DNA of 64,000 nucleotides from Haematobia irritans (lineage: Eukaryota; Arthropoda; Insecta; Diptera; Muscidae), in contig NC_134400.1 of assembly GCF_050003625.1 (NCBI RefSeq), forward strand, positions 45,060,557 through 45,124,556. Reading direction: 5' to 3'. Under the pieces are notes generated by a model. It was not told the origin of the DNA. It saw nothing but the letters and a program-made list of their open reading frames with translations, and ran no database searches. Numbering within the stretch: position 1 is the first letter of the stretch; the number at the start of each line of letters is the position of its first letter. Positions 46,731 to 56,857 of the stretch are shown one piece after another. The position numbers and the translations under genes are program-made.

Positions 46731-46861
46731 AAGTAGAAGTGACCATATGTAATAGGTACTTTTAGTTAATGTGGTATCACAATGGACTGAATAGTCTAAG
46801 CGAGCCTGAATCTTAATCGGGCCGCCACTTTAACCTAACCTAACCTTAACCAACGCCCAAC

Positions 46862-48094
46862 AGAGTTTACGTTAGTAAATATAATAATGGATTTCTTATG
46901 GGTAGCAGAAATTTAGATAATATCACTAATTAAAATTTCGCTGGAAAATGGGATTATTGTGGAGGCGGAAATTTTGATAGAGATGCATACCGGTCTTTAA
47001 ACATATGCAAACAATAGCATCCCTTATTATATAGCAGGCTTTGTGTGGGAGATAAGGTAATTTTTGGGTGCTAAAAGTTTTTCAGAGTATAAATTTCTGA
47101 AACAGTTTCGTCATGTGTGCCCTATGATAACTATATGTAGATAGTCGACAAAACCAATTTTGAAAAAGATTTCTTGTAAATTCGGTTAGGCATTATTTTC
47201 GATTGTTTACGTTTTTCTTCCTCAAAAAATACATGTCAGAACTGTGCTATTGACACACAAACGGAATTTCAGCTACAGGTGCACATCGGGCTTAAATTGG
47301 TCCGTTGATTTGTACATACTTGCGTAGTGTTGTCACAACGTATTCACGCATGATGCGTACGCAGTGCGCACAAAGTTAGGGCTAGCATTGAATTGCGGTA
47401 TTGACACTTTTTTCGCAAACAACTGATGGCAATAATTATAACAACAATTTCTCAACTTGAATATTTCCTAATTGTTTGAAAAATTGTCGAATTTTAGCAT
47501 TTTTCAAATGTTTGTGTATATTGGGATAGTATTGAATATATTGAGTACACATTTAATTATAACGAGTACTCAAAAAATTAGTAAGTAACGAGTAGTAATC
47601 AAATACTTGCTACTTTTCCAACACTAGTAAACAGCTGATGGCAATAATTATATCGGAAAATTAATTATAAGGCAAGTTATTCATCTATATAATTATCTAA
47701 ATTTACAAATAGTTTAGAATAGTGTGTTTTTACCTTCATGGTATGTAGTTACGTAAGTTTTCCTTGGAGTTTTGTGGTGATAGTTCTTCATATCCTTATT
47801 ATGATGTGTGGAGGGGTAGTTGGAAAATATTTTTAAGGACCCATTGATTTTTATTTTTATAAAAGAAAAAAATGTATTTACATATATCGTTACAGTTATT
47901 CCTCCCAGGTTGTGGTGTAAACTTTGTTACATTTTGATCATACGAATTTGTTGGAGCTAAACGCACTTATCAGCCATCCAACTCAGCGGTCAGTTGTGGT
48001 GTACCTGGAAATAGAGAAAAAAGAAAAAGAAATACAACAACGTCACATAACACACAGTTTAATCTTTTTTAAGTTATAGCGATAAATTTTAAAG
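46862..48094. other. Non-coding; includes Apt1 upstream region
   Basis: 46862-47300 continues the dispersed 'gaggtgcat' MITE family. 47440-47530 is a fragment of the right end of the 40105 element. 47880-48094 is presumably promoter and 5' UTR of Apt1; I see no clear TATA box. Confidence 0.4.
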
Positions 48095-48145
48095 ATGTCG
48101 CTTGGAACCGTAATTGTAGAGGCTACAGCAAAGCACACCGCAACG
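48095..48145 (+). CDS. Apt1: Apt1 acyl-protein thioesterase, exon 1
   Basis: ATG at 48095 in good context (aaag ATG). Encodes MSLGTVIVEATAKHTAT, then donor ACG|gtaagt, phase 0. The enzyme is a cytosolic serine hydrolase of the alpha/beta-hydrolase fold that removes palmitate from protein cysteines; relatives also show lysophospholipase activity. The short N-terminus lacks the Cys-2 used for palmitoylation of the human enzyme. Confidence 0.85.
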
Positions 48146-48242
48146 GTAAGTTATTGAATTTTCCAATGACACATTTGACATTCTTCGCACTCATTCTCCT
48201 CATTACGCCTATGTGGTTTCTTCTCTTGTATTGTATTTGCAG

Positions 48243-48274
48243 TTAATTTTTATGCATGGTCTTGGAGATACCGG
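48243..48274 (+). CDS. Apt1: Apt1 acyl-protein thioesterase, exon 2
   Basis: Acceptor ttgcag, donor GG|gtatgt. Encodes LIFMHGLGDTG (the last Gly codon is completed in exon 3), the oxyanion-loop segment at the start of the alpha/beta-hydrolase core. Only 32 bases long but fully in phase with exons 1 and 3. Confidence 0.85.
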
Positions 48275-48439
48275 GTATGTTTAATATCGTTTTGTTTTAT
48301 TACATAAAATATATATATATTATCAAAACTGAAATATATATTATGATATAGAACTGAAAACACATGTATCCAGGACGAATCTTATGTATTATCCACAATG
48401 GATCTAAAAACAAAAATTATACTATAGACAGTAACAGCT

Positions 48440-48665
48440 TAAAGCTGAGTACTATGTTCAGTTTTCAAGCTGAAAACCAGCTTGTTTTCACGGTTACTTT
48501 TTTAATTAACTAAATTAGAAATATAAAATTATTTGCAATCAATTCCTTGGATCTTTTCCATCCATTATTTGGCAAGACTCGATCAAAATATAACCGTCTT
48601 CATAAACATATTTGTACTTTTATTTTAGTGTTTTGGTGAAAAAACCGAACATAGTACTCACCTTA
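48440..48665. mobile_element. Palindromic MITE related to the TTAA family
   Basis: Ends 'gctgagtactatgttcag' and 'ctgaacatagtactcacc'-type complement followed by TTAA. The interior carries 'cacggttactttttt' and 'tgcaatcaattccttgg'. It is a sister subfamily of the 'ttcgagtttagccg' MITE: same ends, same length, different inner sequence. Another copy lies at 53335-53558. Confidence 0.7.
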
Positions 48666-49097
48666 AGATTGTAAGATTAGATATACAAATCCCAGATTTT
48701 TGTCCTACATAAACCACTTTAGGTATGGATAGGTTTTTATAGGGACTATATTTTGTTGTGGAGCGGTATGAACCGTGATAGTTAGAGAAGAAGTCAAATC
48801 TGGGAATCGGAGTATATGGAGGCTATATATAGACCGACAAGAAATTACGTATCAAATGATATACCAAAATTTAACCAGATCAGACGAGATTTGCAGCTGA
48901 AACTAATGACGGGGCCTGCAACTACAACCCAAGCTACATAAACAAAAACTTGTGTAAAATTTCAAATTTCTAATATAGGTGGGAACCGTGTACGGCATTC
49001 GAGTTGAAAATCACTTTATTCTGAAATAATCAAAATTATAAATGAAAACAAACATATTCCTGTAAAGTCTTGCCGAAATATGTTAGCTATGAGGTTA

Positions 49098-49980
49098 CCC
49101 TGTAGGAAATGTCAATAGTGAAACTGTAGTGAATCACTATTGACTATGTCACCAGTACTACTGACAAAGTATACCCCACACAATATATTTTGCTATAGAC
49201 ATTTAACATATGCTTGTCATTGAAAATCCACTACTGACAATAGAACTACTGACTAGATGGTACTTATGGGACCATATGGAGACATTGGAACTAATGAGTC
49301 AGTAGTACTTTATCGTTACTTTAGTCAACACTTTTGGATTTTTTTTTTGTAAAAGTAAGTTTAGTGTTTTGATTTAATTTATATTTTTTATGTTGTGTAT
49401 TTGCAAAAGATTAACATACAATAAAATCGAATCACATGTGGGTCCTATAGCTAGTTCAAAAAATCGATCAAGTTGTCCCGTTGTCATCGCTTCCAGCTTT
49501 CTTATTTTGTGACATTTATCTGACAATTCTGCACAACTAGAAATAACGAATGAAAATAGAAAAATTAATAATATATAATATAATACGTTGCTTAAACAGA
49601 TTTTACCTATCATACCCGCAAATATCTAGGTTTTCCTTCTTTAAATTAACCAGTAGTTCCTCTGGCCAATTTCTGGTTGATGCTGTTTCGATTAACCACT
49701 ATTTTAACTCGAAAATTCTAATTTCTGTTTGTCCTATCCCTCAAAGATGCAATAAAATGTCCTCCGAACTCTGCACAGGCTCACTGTCCTCTCCGAAGTT
49801 TTTTTTGCGATATTTATATACGATTGTTTTTTCACTAGTCTTTTTAAATTTCTTTTGCTCATATTTTTTTTACAGCTGTCAAAAATGTCTACCAAGTGTA
49901 GACAATTTGTTGACTATGTCACCATAATAGTTGACAAAAGTGGTGACTTTGAGACATTAGACCCCAGTCTTCCTACAGGG
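49098..49980 (-). mobile_element. TIR element with a gene remnant
   Basis: Exact inverted ends CCCTGTAGGAA and TTCCTACAGGG with TA at 49096-49097 and 49981-49982. 883 bp. Subterminal words for 'gactatgtcacca' occur near both ends. The interior has a minus-strand coding remnant (next entry). The superfamily is not identified. Confidence 0.65.
49374..49862 (-). pseudogene. Transposon-borne coding remnant with a possible 70-bp intron
   Basis: On the minus strand an ATG at 49862 opens MSKRNLKRLVKKQSYINI; after a frame slip come SEPVQSSEDILLHL and WPEELLVNLKKENLDICGYD. A donor (AG|gtaaaa) and acceptor (ttctag) would remove 49537-49606 and join in phase to SCAELSDKCHKIRKLEAMTT, ending at 49374. 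The product is unknown to me. Its position inside matching terminal repeats suggests a transposon protein. Confidence 0.4.
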
Positions 49981-49983
49981 TAT

Positions 49984-50600
49984 ATACAACTAATAATACG
50001 AATCCAACAAATTTTTCATCCTCTTCTAACACTGTTCTGGATTTGTTCTTTGTCAATAATTTGTCTGACGTCCTTCTAGACGACCAGATTTCGGCTTCTT
50101 GTTTCTCAAAACATGACCTTATTTTCCTGTTTAAAAAAATTGAGCTTCAAAAGGATCAGATCGAATACACGTACCGTGATTTCCATAATTTGAATTATAT
50201 TGAACTGCAGATTATGTTTGGCATGACATGTACGAACTCATCTCTGTTGACCAGCAATTTAATTTTTTGCAAAATGCTATATGTGAACTTTAACGCAACT
50301 GTGCCTATTAAGAGGGTCAAAGTAAAATCAAGTGCTAAACCATGGTTTAACGACACAATTAAGACTGCTATTAGGGAAAGGGATATTGCATACCCTCGAT
50401 GAATATTAAAAGTAGTTTTCTATATATATTTTTTATTCTATTAATATTAATTTTTATTTTATTTATTTTAGTTTTTACGTATTTCCTTTTTATCTTTATT
50501 TATTATAAGTCGGAGATGTTTTAACATTTATAATCCTGCACTGTAATTATAAAATTTAATCTTGTTGTGTAGGTACACAATAAAAATGAAATGAAGATGA
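49984..50600 (+). pseudogene. LINE ORF2 fragment (endonuclease-RT linker)
   Basis: The frame 50043-50402 contains SKHDLIFLFKKIELQ..YRDFHN and VKSSAKPWFNDTIKTAIRERD, typical of the segment after the endonuclease in CR1/Jockey LINEs. Both the RT and the endonuclease core are gone. It ends in an A/T-rich 3' region (to about 50600, 'caataaaaatgaaatgaaga'). Confidence 0.6.
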
Positions 50601-50756
50601 AATTAAATCTCAAGGAACAAGAAATCGCGCATCAATCAATTTATCTGCATTATATTGAATTGTTTTAATAAAGTAACCGTGAAAAGCGAACATATTTCTG
50701 GCTTTATCGTGCTATGTTCGAATCTTGGCGTTATTTCAACAGATAGTGGACTGGTT

Positions 50757-50880
50757 AAGTATAGTGGCAGCCCTATATTTAAGGCTCACTTAGACTATAC
50801 AGTTCACTGTGGTGAACTTCTCTCTTATCACTGAGTACTGTCCGTTTCCATGTTTAGTTTAATGACGAAGGACCTCCATG
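50757..50880 (-). mobile_element. SINE 3' fragment
   Basis: Minus-strand match to the tail and lower body of the SINE ('ggtgaacttctctcttatca', 'gaaggacctcc'), without the tRNA-like head. Confidence 0.7.
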
Positions 50881-50953
50881 TTTCGATATTCGGTTTCGCA
50901 AATCGCAAGAATTTAGTTTTCTTATAAAGAAAAAATTGTTATCCTTTTTCTGA

Positions 50954-51058
50954 ATGTCGAACGAGCTCTATCGATCGACTGAAATGTATTGACAGCTGAG
51001 TTGTGGTTAAAAATGCTGTTTGTTACATTTCAGTCGATCTATAGATCTCGTTCGACAT
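50954..51058. repeat. 105-bp hairpin with 35-bp arms
   Basis: The left arm 50954-50988 (ATGTCGAACGAGCTCTATCG...) pairs with the right arm 51024-51058 at all but about two positions, with a 35-base loop. It sits in Apt1 intron 2 and would fold in the transcript. Most likely a very short foldback MITE. Confidence 0.75.
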
Positions 51059-51164
51059 GCAAAAACAGGCTGTGAGATAATATCGTAATTAAATTCAATT
51101 TGTATTTGAACTTCTTATCAAAGAGAACAATGTTTTTTTTTTTAATTTTAAATTTGTATGCTTT

Positions 51165-51295
51165 AGGGTTAAGAATTGCGTTTCCGAATATCTATGAGGT
51201 CTGGTACCAATAAGGGGTCTGAGATTACGAACATAATGACAAAGTTAGCATATCCTCATCCTAGTGGAAAGTGGGTGGTATAAAAATGTTTATTT
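51165..51295. mobile_element. Helentron-like family 3, terminal fragment
   Basis: 'aatgacaaagttagcatatc' and the decayed hairpin end 'tcctcatcctag..gggtggtataaaaa' match 62395-62446. Confidence 0.55.
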
Positions 51296-51494
51296 ACTTA
51301 TGAATGTCACAAGATAAAATTATTTTTTACGTAAATAACAAACTAACAAAACTTATCCCATTAATAAAAAGAAATTTCGGACAAGTTTGGAAACCAAAAA
51401 AAAAATGGCTTTGTGAGACAGATATAGATAGATTTCCTTAATGCCATTTTGCACTTATTGCCCTCAGATATATTAGGCAAAAAACTATTTCTTT

Positions 51495-51895
51495 GTTTTC
51501 AATCACGAAATTAATTTATTCAATTCATTTTTAATTAAAACTTCTTCAATCACAGAAATGATGGTATCAATGAACAACGTCAATTAAAAAACTAATTGAT
51601 ACAATTAATTTTCATGATTGATTTTTATTTTAATTAAAAAATTACTTGAATGATTTATATACTTATTTCTGTGTTGAATCGAATCAAAGTAAATTCTCCA
51701 GTTACAAAAACACTAAATTAAAAGTACAAAAATACATATGAAGCCGTTTATATTTTTATCAAGTCTTGTCAAATTATGTACGGAACATATCCAAGGCATT
51801 GATTGCGAAACATTTTATACTTCTAATTTAATTGATTCAAAAAAGTAACCATGAAAATAATCTTATTTTCTTGAAAACTGAACATTTATTTATGT
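51495..51895. mobile_element. Two MITE remnants
   Basis: 51495-51680 is built of the same AATTAAAA/TTAATTG words as the 24211 MITE, with an end 'atttctgtgttg'. 51690-51895 resembles the interior and right arm of the 53335 palindromic MITE ('aaaaacactaaattaaaagt', 'gaaaactgaacat'). Confidence 0.55.
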
Positions 51896-52298
51896 ATTTA
51901 TCAATATATGAAAAATGAACAAGACACATTTAAATAGAAAATTTTCTACTATAACAAAATAAAATTAAAAATAAAAAAATCTTTACCACATTCCTTGTTT
52001 CTCTACCTTTTAACCCATTTTTTTAATTTTTGCATAACTCATTTCTTATCATTTGAATTAGAAATCCTGATTTTGTTTAAATTTTTCGTTTTGTCTTAAA
52101 TTTTCCCATGTTAAAGGTTTATTACAGTTCATATATAGAAAAATTATTGCCTAAAGGGGATTATAATAAGTTAACATCGGGCCACAAACTGATGTTTTTC
52201 TCAAAATTTGTACCAGAAGATAGATTTTTCGCAGCTTTCTAGAATGGAAACAATTTTACTTTATAATTCAAAAAATTCTTATAACATTTCTTTTTCAG

Positions 52299-52686
52299 TC
52301 ATGGCTGGAGCAGTGCTTTGGCTGCCATAAGACCAGCATGCATGAAAGTTGTATGCCCTACAGCCCCAACACAACCAGTTTCCTTGAATGCTGGCTTTCG
52401 CATGCCATCATGGTTTGATCTCAAAACCTTAGACATCTCAGGGCCCGAAGATGAGGAAGGAATTAGAAATGCTTCTGCAAGCATACACACCATGATCAAT
52501 ACAGAGATTGAAAAAGGTGTACCAGCCGAGCGTATTGTTCTAGGTGGTTTTTCCCAGGGTGGAGCTTTAGCCTTATATTCGGCTTTGACATATAACAAAC
52601 CGTTGGCAGGTGTTGTGGCGCTATCTTGTTGGTTGCCCTTGCATAAACAATTTCCTGGTTTGAAGACAAATTCTGATGAAATACCA
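52299..52686 (+). CDS. Apt1: Apt1 acyl-protein thioesterase, exon 3
   Basis: The first base completes the Gly codon from exon 2, then HGWSSALAAIRP, CPTAPTQPVSLN and GFRMPSWFDLKTLD. The nucleophile elbow GGFSQGGALALY follows, with the catalytic Ser at residue 113 of the predicted protein, then LSCWLPLHKQFP. It ends DEIP before donor gtaggt. All hallmark blocks of the APT1/LYPLA family are present and uninterrupted. Confidence 0.9.
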
Positions 52687-52746
52687 GTAGGTCTTCTTTC
52701 AGACTATTATGGGGAATATTGGACTTATTTGATTTTTTTTTTTTAG

Positions 52747-52902
52747 ATATTCCAATGTCATGGAGATTTTGATCCTGTGGTCCCATATAAGTTTGGCCAA
52801 ATGAGTGCTAGTTTTTTGAAAAATTTTATGAAAAATGTTACTTTTAAAACCTATAACGGTCTATCACATTCATCATCCGATGAAGAAATGGAAGATATTA
52901 AG
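52747..52902 (+). CDS. Apt1: Apt1 acyl-protein thioesterase, exon 4
   Basis: Preceded by a 60-bp intron with acceptor ttttag. Encodes IFQCHGDFDPVVPYKFGQ with the catalytic Asp at residue 166, and YNGLSHSSSDEEMEDIK with the catalytic His at 198. Donor AAG|gtaaat, phase 0. Confidence 0.9.
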
Positions 52903-52971
52903 GTAAATTTAAATTTGATTTTTAATAAAAAATTCCTATGTTTTAATTTTCTTCATTTTTATCTCTTTCAG

Positions 52972-52998
52972 GATATTCTTGCAAAATGGGTAAATTAA
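52972..52998 (+). CDS. Apt1: Apt1 acyl-protein thioesterase, exon 5 (short isoform end)
   Basis: After acceptor tctttcag it reads DILAKWVN and stop (52996-52998), giving a 217-residue protein, the normal size for insect APT1. An in-frame donor-like TGG|gtaaat at 52989-52990 lies inside this exon; use of it would skip the last two codons and the stop (see 57992-58069). A poly(A) signal AATAAA lies at 53122-53127. Confidence 0.8.
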   Translation, partial: DILAKWVN

Positions 52999-53334
52999 AT
53001 TGAAAACAAAAATTATTTAGTTTGTTTTTCTCTCTCAATTCCAAACCTCTATGTAAATTAAAAGTATTACATATTACAAGATTGAGTTTTCCAGACTAAA
53101 CAAAAATGTAGTAAAATGGGCAATAAAAAATACCTAATCCAGAAATCTTAAAAAAAACACCAGAATTTTTTAAATTACATTTTAATAATACCAATGTTGT
53201 GGCACGACATATTTTTCTAAGTTTAAGCCATAACCTCAAAATTGAGTTCTAAATATTTTAGGGTAAAATAAAAAAGTCTTGGCCCATTCCCATAGTTAAT
53301 TTACGTCCTATTTCTCTATGCCTGTAATTTATAT

Positions 53335-53558
53335 AGGTGAGTACTATCTTCGAGTTTTCCACGAAAACACTAAATTAAAAGTAAAAAAATATATATGAAA
53401 ACAATTACATTTTTATCAAGTCTTGTCAAATTACGGATGGAAAAGATTCTAGGCATTAATTGCAAAACATTTTATATTTCTAAATTAATTGGTTTAAACA
53501 AGTAACCGTGACATCCATCTGGTTTTCAGCTAGAAAACTGAACATAGTACTTACCTTA
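53335..53558. mobile_element. Palindromic MITE related to the TTAA family
   Basis: Starts 'aggtgagtactatcttcgag' and ends 'ctgaacatagtacttacctta'. Same subfamily as 48440-48665. Confidence 0.7.
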
Positions 53559-53965
53559 TGTGACAAAAATTAAATGCAAAATTATATATGAATTTATAAA
53601 CAATCATTGAAAATGTTTTAGATTCGAAATTAAATCTCAATCCATGGGTAATTTGTATCACTAACCCCCATTTTCATGAAGCTCCGTTAGTGCTACGTTA
53701 GCTAACGAAATTTTAAACCGTACTATCGACATATCTGTCATCTTGCCTATATATTTCATATGACAGTTAGGACATTAACCGCTGAAATTATTTTCAGTAA
53801 AAGTTAACCGGAGAGAAGATATTTGCAATTTACTTCCTGTTAACTGGGAGTTAAAGCCTAACGGAGCTACATGAAAGAGGCCGTAAGTATTTATTTGAAC
53901 AAGTAATTTGTATCCCAGCCTACTGCAAGATCAAATTGCTATTGCCTATTTGTTCGCGAATTTAG
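53559..53965. other. Non-coding sequence
   Basis: Nothing recognised. The two GTTAG/CTAAC-rich words near 53690-53710 and 53840-53880 look like arms of an old palindromic repeat. Confidence 0.35.
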
Positions 53966-55607
53966 AAGTTGTTATGCCCTGCGCCACACTGTGGAACAGG
54001 GTATTATAAGTTAGTGCATATGTTTGCAACACCCAGAAGGAGACGAGATAGACCCATGGTGTCTTTGGCAAAAATGCTCAGGGTGGGCTCCTGAGTCGAT
54101 ATAGCCATGTCCGTCTGTCCGTGAACACATTTTTGTAATCAAAGTCTAGGTCGCAGTTTTGGTCCAATCGACTTTAAATTTGGCACAAGTATGTGTTTTA
54201 GCTACTGATTTTGGAAGAATTCGGTACAGATTTAGATATAGCTCCCATATATATCTTTCGCCCGATATGGACTAATACGGTCCCAGAAGCCAGAGTTTTA
54301 CCCCAATTTGGTTGAAATTTTGTACAGGGAGTAGAATTAGCATTGTAGCTATGCGTGCCAAATTTGGTTGAAATCGGTTCAGATTTAGATATAGCTCCAA
54401 TATATAGCTTTCGGCCGATTTACACTCATATGACCACAGAGGCCAATTTTTTGCTCCGATTTAGTTGAAATTTTGCACAGGTAGTAGAATTAGCATTGTA
54501 GCTATGCGTGCCAAATTTGGTTGAAATCGGTTCAGATTTAGATATAGCTCCAATATATAGCTTTCGGCCGATTTACACTCATATGACCACAGAGGCCAAT
54601 TTTTTGCTCCGATTTAGTTGAAATTTTGCACAGGGAGTAGAATTAGCATTGTAGCTATGCGTGCCAAATTTGGTTGAAATCGGTTCAGATTTAGATATAT
54701 CTCCCATATATAGCTTTCGCCCGATTTACACTCATATGACCACAGAGGCCAATTTTTAACTCCGATTTAGTTGAAATGTTGCACAGGGAATAGAATTAGG
54801 ATTGTTGCTACGTGTGCCAAATTTGGTTGAAATCGGTTCAGATTTAGATATAGCTCCCATATATAGCTTTCGCCCGATTTACACTCATATGACCACAGAG
54901 GCCAATTTTTAACTCCGATTTAGTTGAAATTTTGCACAGGGAGTAGAATTAGCATTGTTGCTATGCGTGCCAAATTTGGTTGAAATCGGTTCAGATTTAG
55001 ATATAGCTCCCATATATAGCTTTCGACCGATTTACACTCATTTGACCACAGAGGCCAATTTTTAACTCCGATTTAGTTGAAATTTTGCACAGGGAATAGA
55101 ATTAGGATTGTTGCTACGTGTGCCAAATTTGGTTGAAATCGGTTCAGATTTAGATATATCTCCCATATATATGTTTTTCTGATTTCGACAAAAATGGTCA
55201 AAATACCAACATTTGCCTTGTAAAATCGCCACTGCTTAGTCGAAAAGTTGTAAAAATGACTCTAAGTTTCCTAAACTTGTAATACATATATATCGAGCGA
55301 TAAATCATAAATAAACTTTTGCGAAGTTTCCTTAAAATTTCTTCAGATTTAAATGTTTCCAATATTTTTTTCCACCCTAGTGCATTAGCCGACTTAAATT
55401 TTGAGTCTATATATTTTGTAGAAGTCTATCAAATTCGGTCCAGATCGAGTGATATTTAAATGTATGTATTTGGAACAAACCTTTATATATATCCGCCAAC
55501 ACATTTGACGGATGTGATATGGTATCAAAAATTTAGATCTACAAAGTGGTGCAGGGTATAATATAGCCTGCCCCGCCCGACTTTAGACTTTCCTTACTTG
55601 TTAAGTG
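53966..55607 (-). mobile_element. Helentron-like family 1, full-length copy
   Basis: The inverse of the 31043 copy: 3' end 'gccctgcgccacactgtgga' at the left, 'atgtccgtctgtccgtgaac' at 54108, then seven tandem units with 'tttagata' starting at 54231, 54385, 54537, 54690, 54843, 54996 and 55149 (spacing 152-154). The 5' end is 'ccccgcccgactttagactt' at the right. Lies between Apt1 exon 5 and the possible alternative last exon. Confidence 0.85.
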
Positions 55608-55667
55608 AAAGGAAATATTTTACATAACATTACATACGTAATTATTTGACCCACAAAGACAGAGGAC

Positions 55668-56014
55668 GGGAGCCACCGTGGTGCAATGGTTACCTTGCCC
55701 GCCTTGCATACACAAGGTCGTGGGTTAGATTCCTACTACGACCGAACACCAAAAAGTTTTTCAGCGGTGGATTATCCCACCTCAGCAATGCTGGTGACAT
55801 TTCTGAGGGTTTCAAAGCTTCTCTAAGTGGTTTCACTGGAATGTGGAACGTCGTTCGGACTCGGCCATAAAAAGGAGGTCCCTTGTCATTGAGCTTAACA
55901 TGGAATAGGGCAGCACTCAGTGATGAGAGAGAAGTTCACCACTGTGGCATCACAATGGACTGAATAGTCTAAGTGAACCTGATACATCGGGCTGCCACAT
56001 AACCTAACCTAACC
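55668..56014 (+). mobile_element. tRNA-headed SINE with exact target duplication
   Basis: A 347-bp copy bounded by the exact 13-bp duplication aaagacagaggac (55655-55667 and 56015-56027). It starts GGGAGCCACCGTGGTGC and ends with CCTAACCTAACC. The B-box has one change (GGTTAGATTCC), which should weaken pol III transcription. This is the best definition of the SINE's ends in the window. Confidence 0.95.
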
Positions 56015-56027
56015 AAAGACAGAGGAC

Positions 56028-56849
56028 TTTGCGGGCATTCAGGCTTCATCCACATAGGGTACTTAATTTTATGGTATCTGGAGAGGACCCCTTGCCTTGT
56101 TCTGTTGAAAAATATCATAAATAAAAAAAATAAATAAAAGAATAAAATAATAAACATAAATAATAAAACATTGTAAAATCAATAAAAAAGAAGAGATTGC
56201 CCCACGACAATTAGGAACTTAATGTTTGGGTTAACCGCTCCTTCTACCGGGAGGGATTTATCCCTGCAGATCATGCGGTAAAATAAGGGAACCTATTTTC
56301 TGGAAGAGAGTAGAGAGTCAACAAATATATTGTATTAGCAGTGTAAATATATGACAAAAGTTGAACAAATGAATATTTTTTAGTAAGTTTAAAATTACTC
56401 AAATTTAAAAGTATTCAACCTAAAAGTTTAGAGAATAAAAAAGTGTTGTTTTTGTAGAAGTGATATTATCTGTCGTATTTTGTCATGATTGCTAATTACA
56501 CCAATAAACAAACAATGGTCATGGAACTGCTATACGTACATATTTCGGAATTATTTGCTTCACAAGACTAAAAACAAAATTAGTAACTCATTGCAGTACT
56601 CGCTACTCTCCAAAGTTATCATAATTAAGAAATATGGACATTTCATATCGATCATTTTTGTGAAGTAGTTAATTTCTAAATTTTTATAATATTTCAAAAA
56701 AAAAAAACATGGTAGACAGCTTTAGCAAAAATTCCGCTATCCATATTTGCTAGCGAAAATTCCCTGATGCGTTTTTTTCGATTGTTCTTGTCATAATTTG
56801 AAATACATGAATAACTGCATTATCGGCATACAAGGTGTAGTATATCGGG
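56028..56849. other. Non-coding sequence without recognised features
   Basis: A/T-rich; 56730-56850 contains worn pieces of the 'gaggtgcat' MITE family. No coding signal. Confidence 0.35.
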
Positions 56850-56857
56850 CTTAAAAC

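Larger units (their letters stand above)
41935..46851 (+). mobile_element. LINE copy B, full length with target duplications
   Basis: A 4.9-kb non-LTR retrotransposon bounded by the exact 10-bp duplication aacgcccaac (41925-41934 and 46852-46861). It contains two open frames in the usual order, a short 3' UTR (gttaatgtggtatcacaatg, ggactgaatagtctaag, gccgccactttaacctaac) and a CCTAA-type tail. Several frameshifts and a stop make it inactive. It shares its final ~75 bases with the SINE family of this window. Confidence 0.9.
48275..52298 (+). other. Apt1 intron 2, 4.0 kb, with several transposons
   Basis: Bounded by donor gtatgt and acceptor tttttcag. Contains a palindromic MITE, a TIR element with remnants of a spliced gene, a LINE fragment, a SINE fragment, a 105-bp hairpin and A/T-rich MITE pieces. 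48670-49095 holds decayed Helentron-like sequence ('gtatatggaggctatatata'). Confidence 0.8.
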
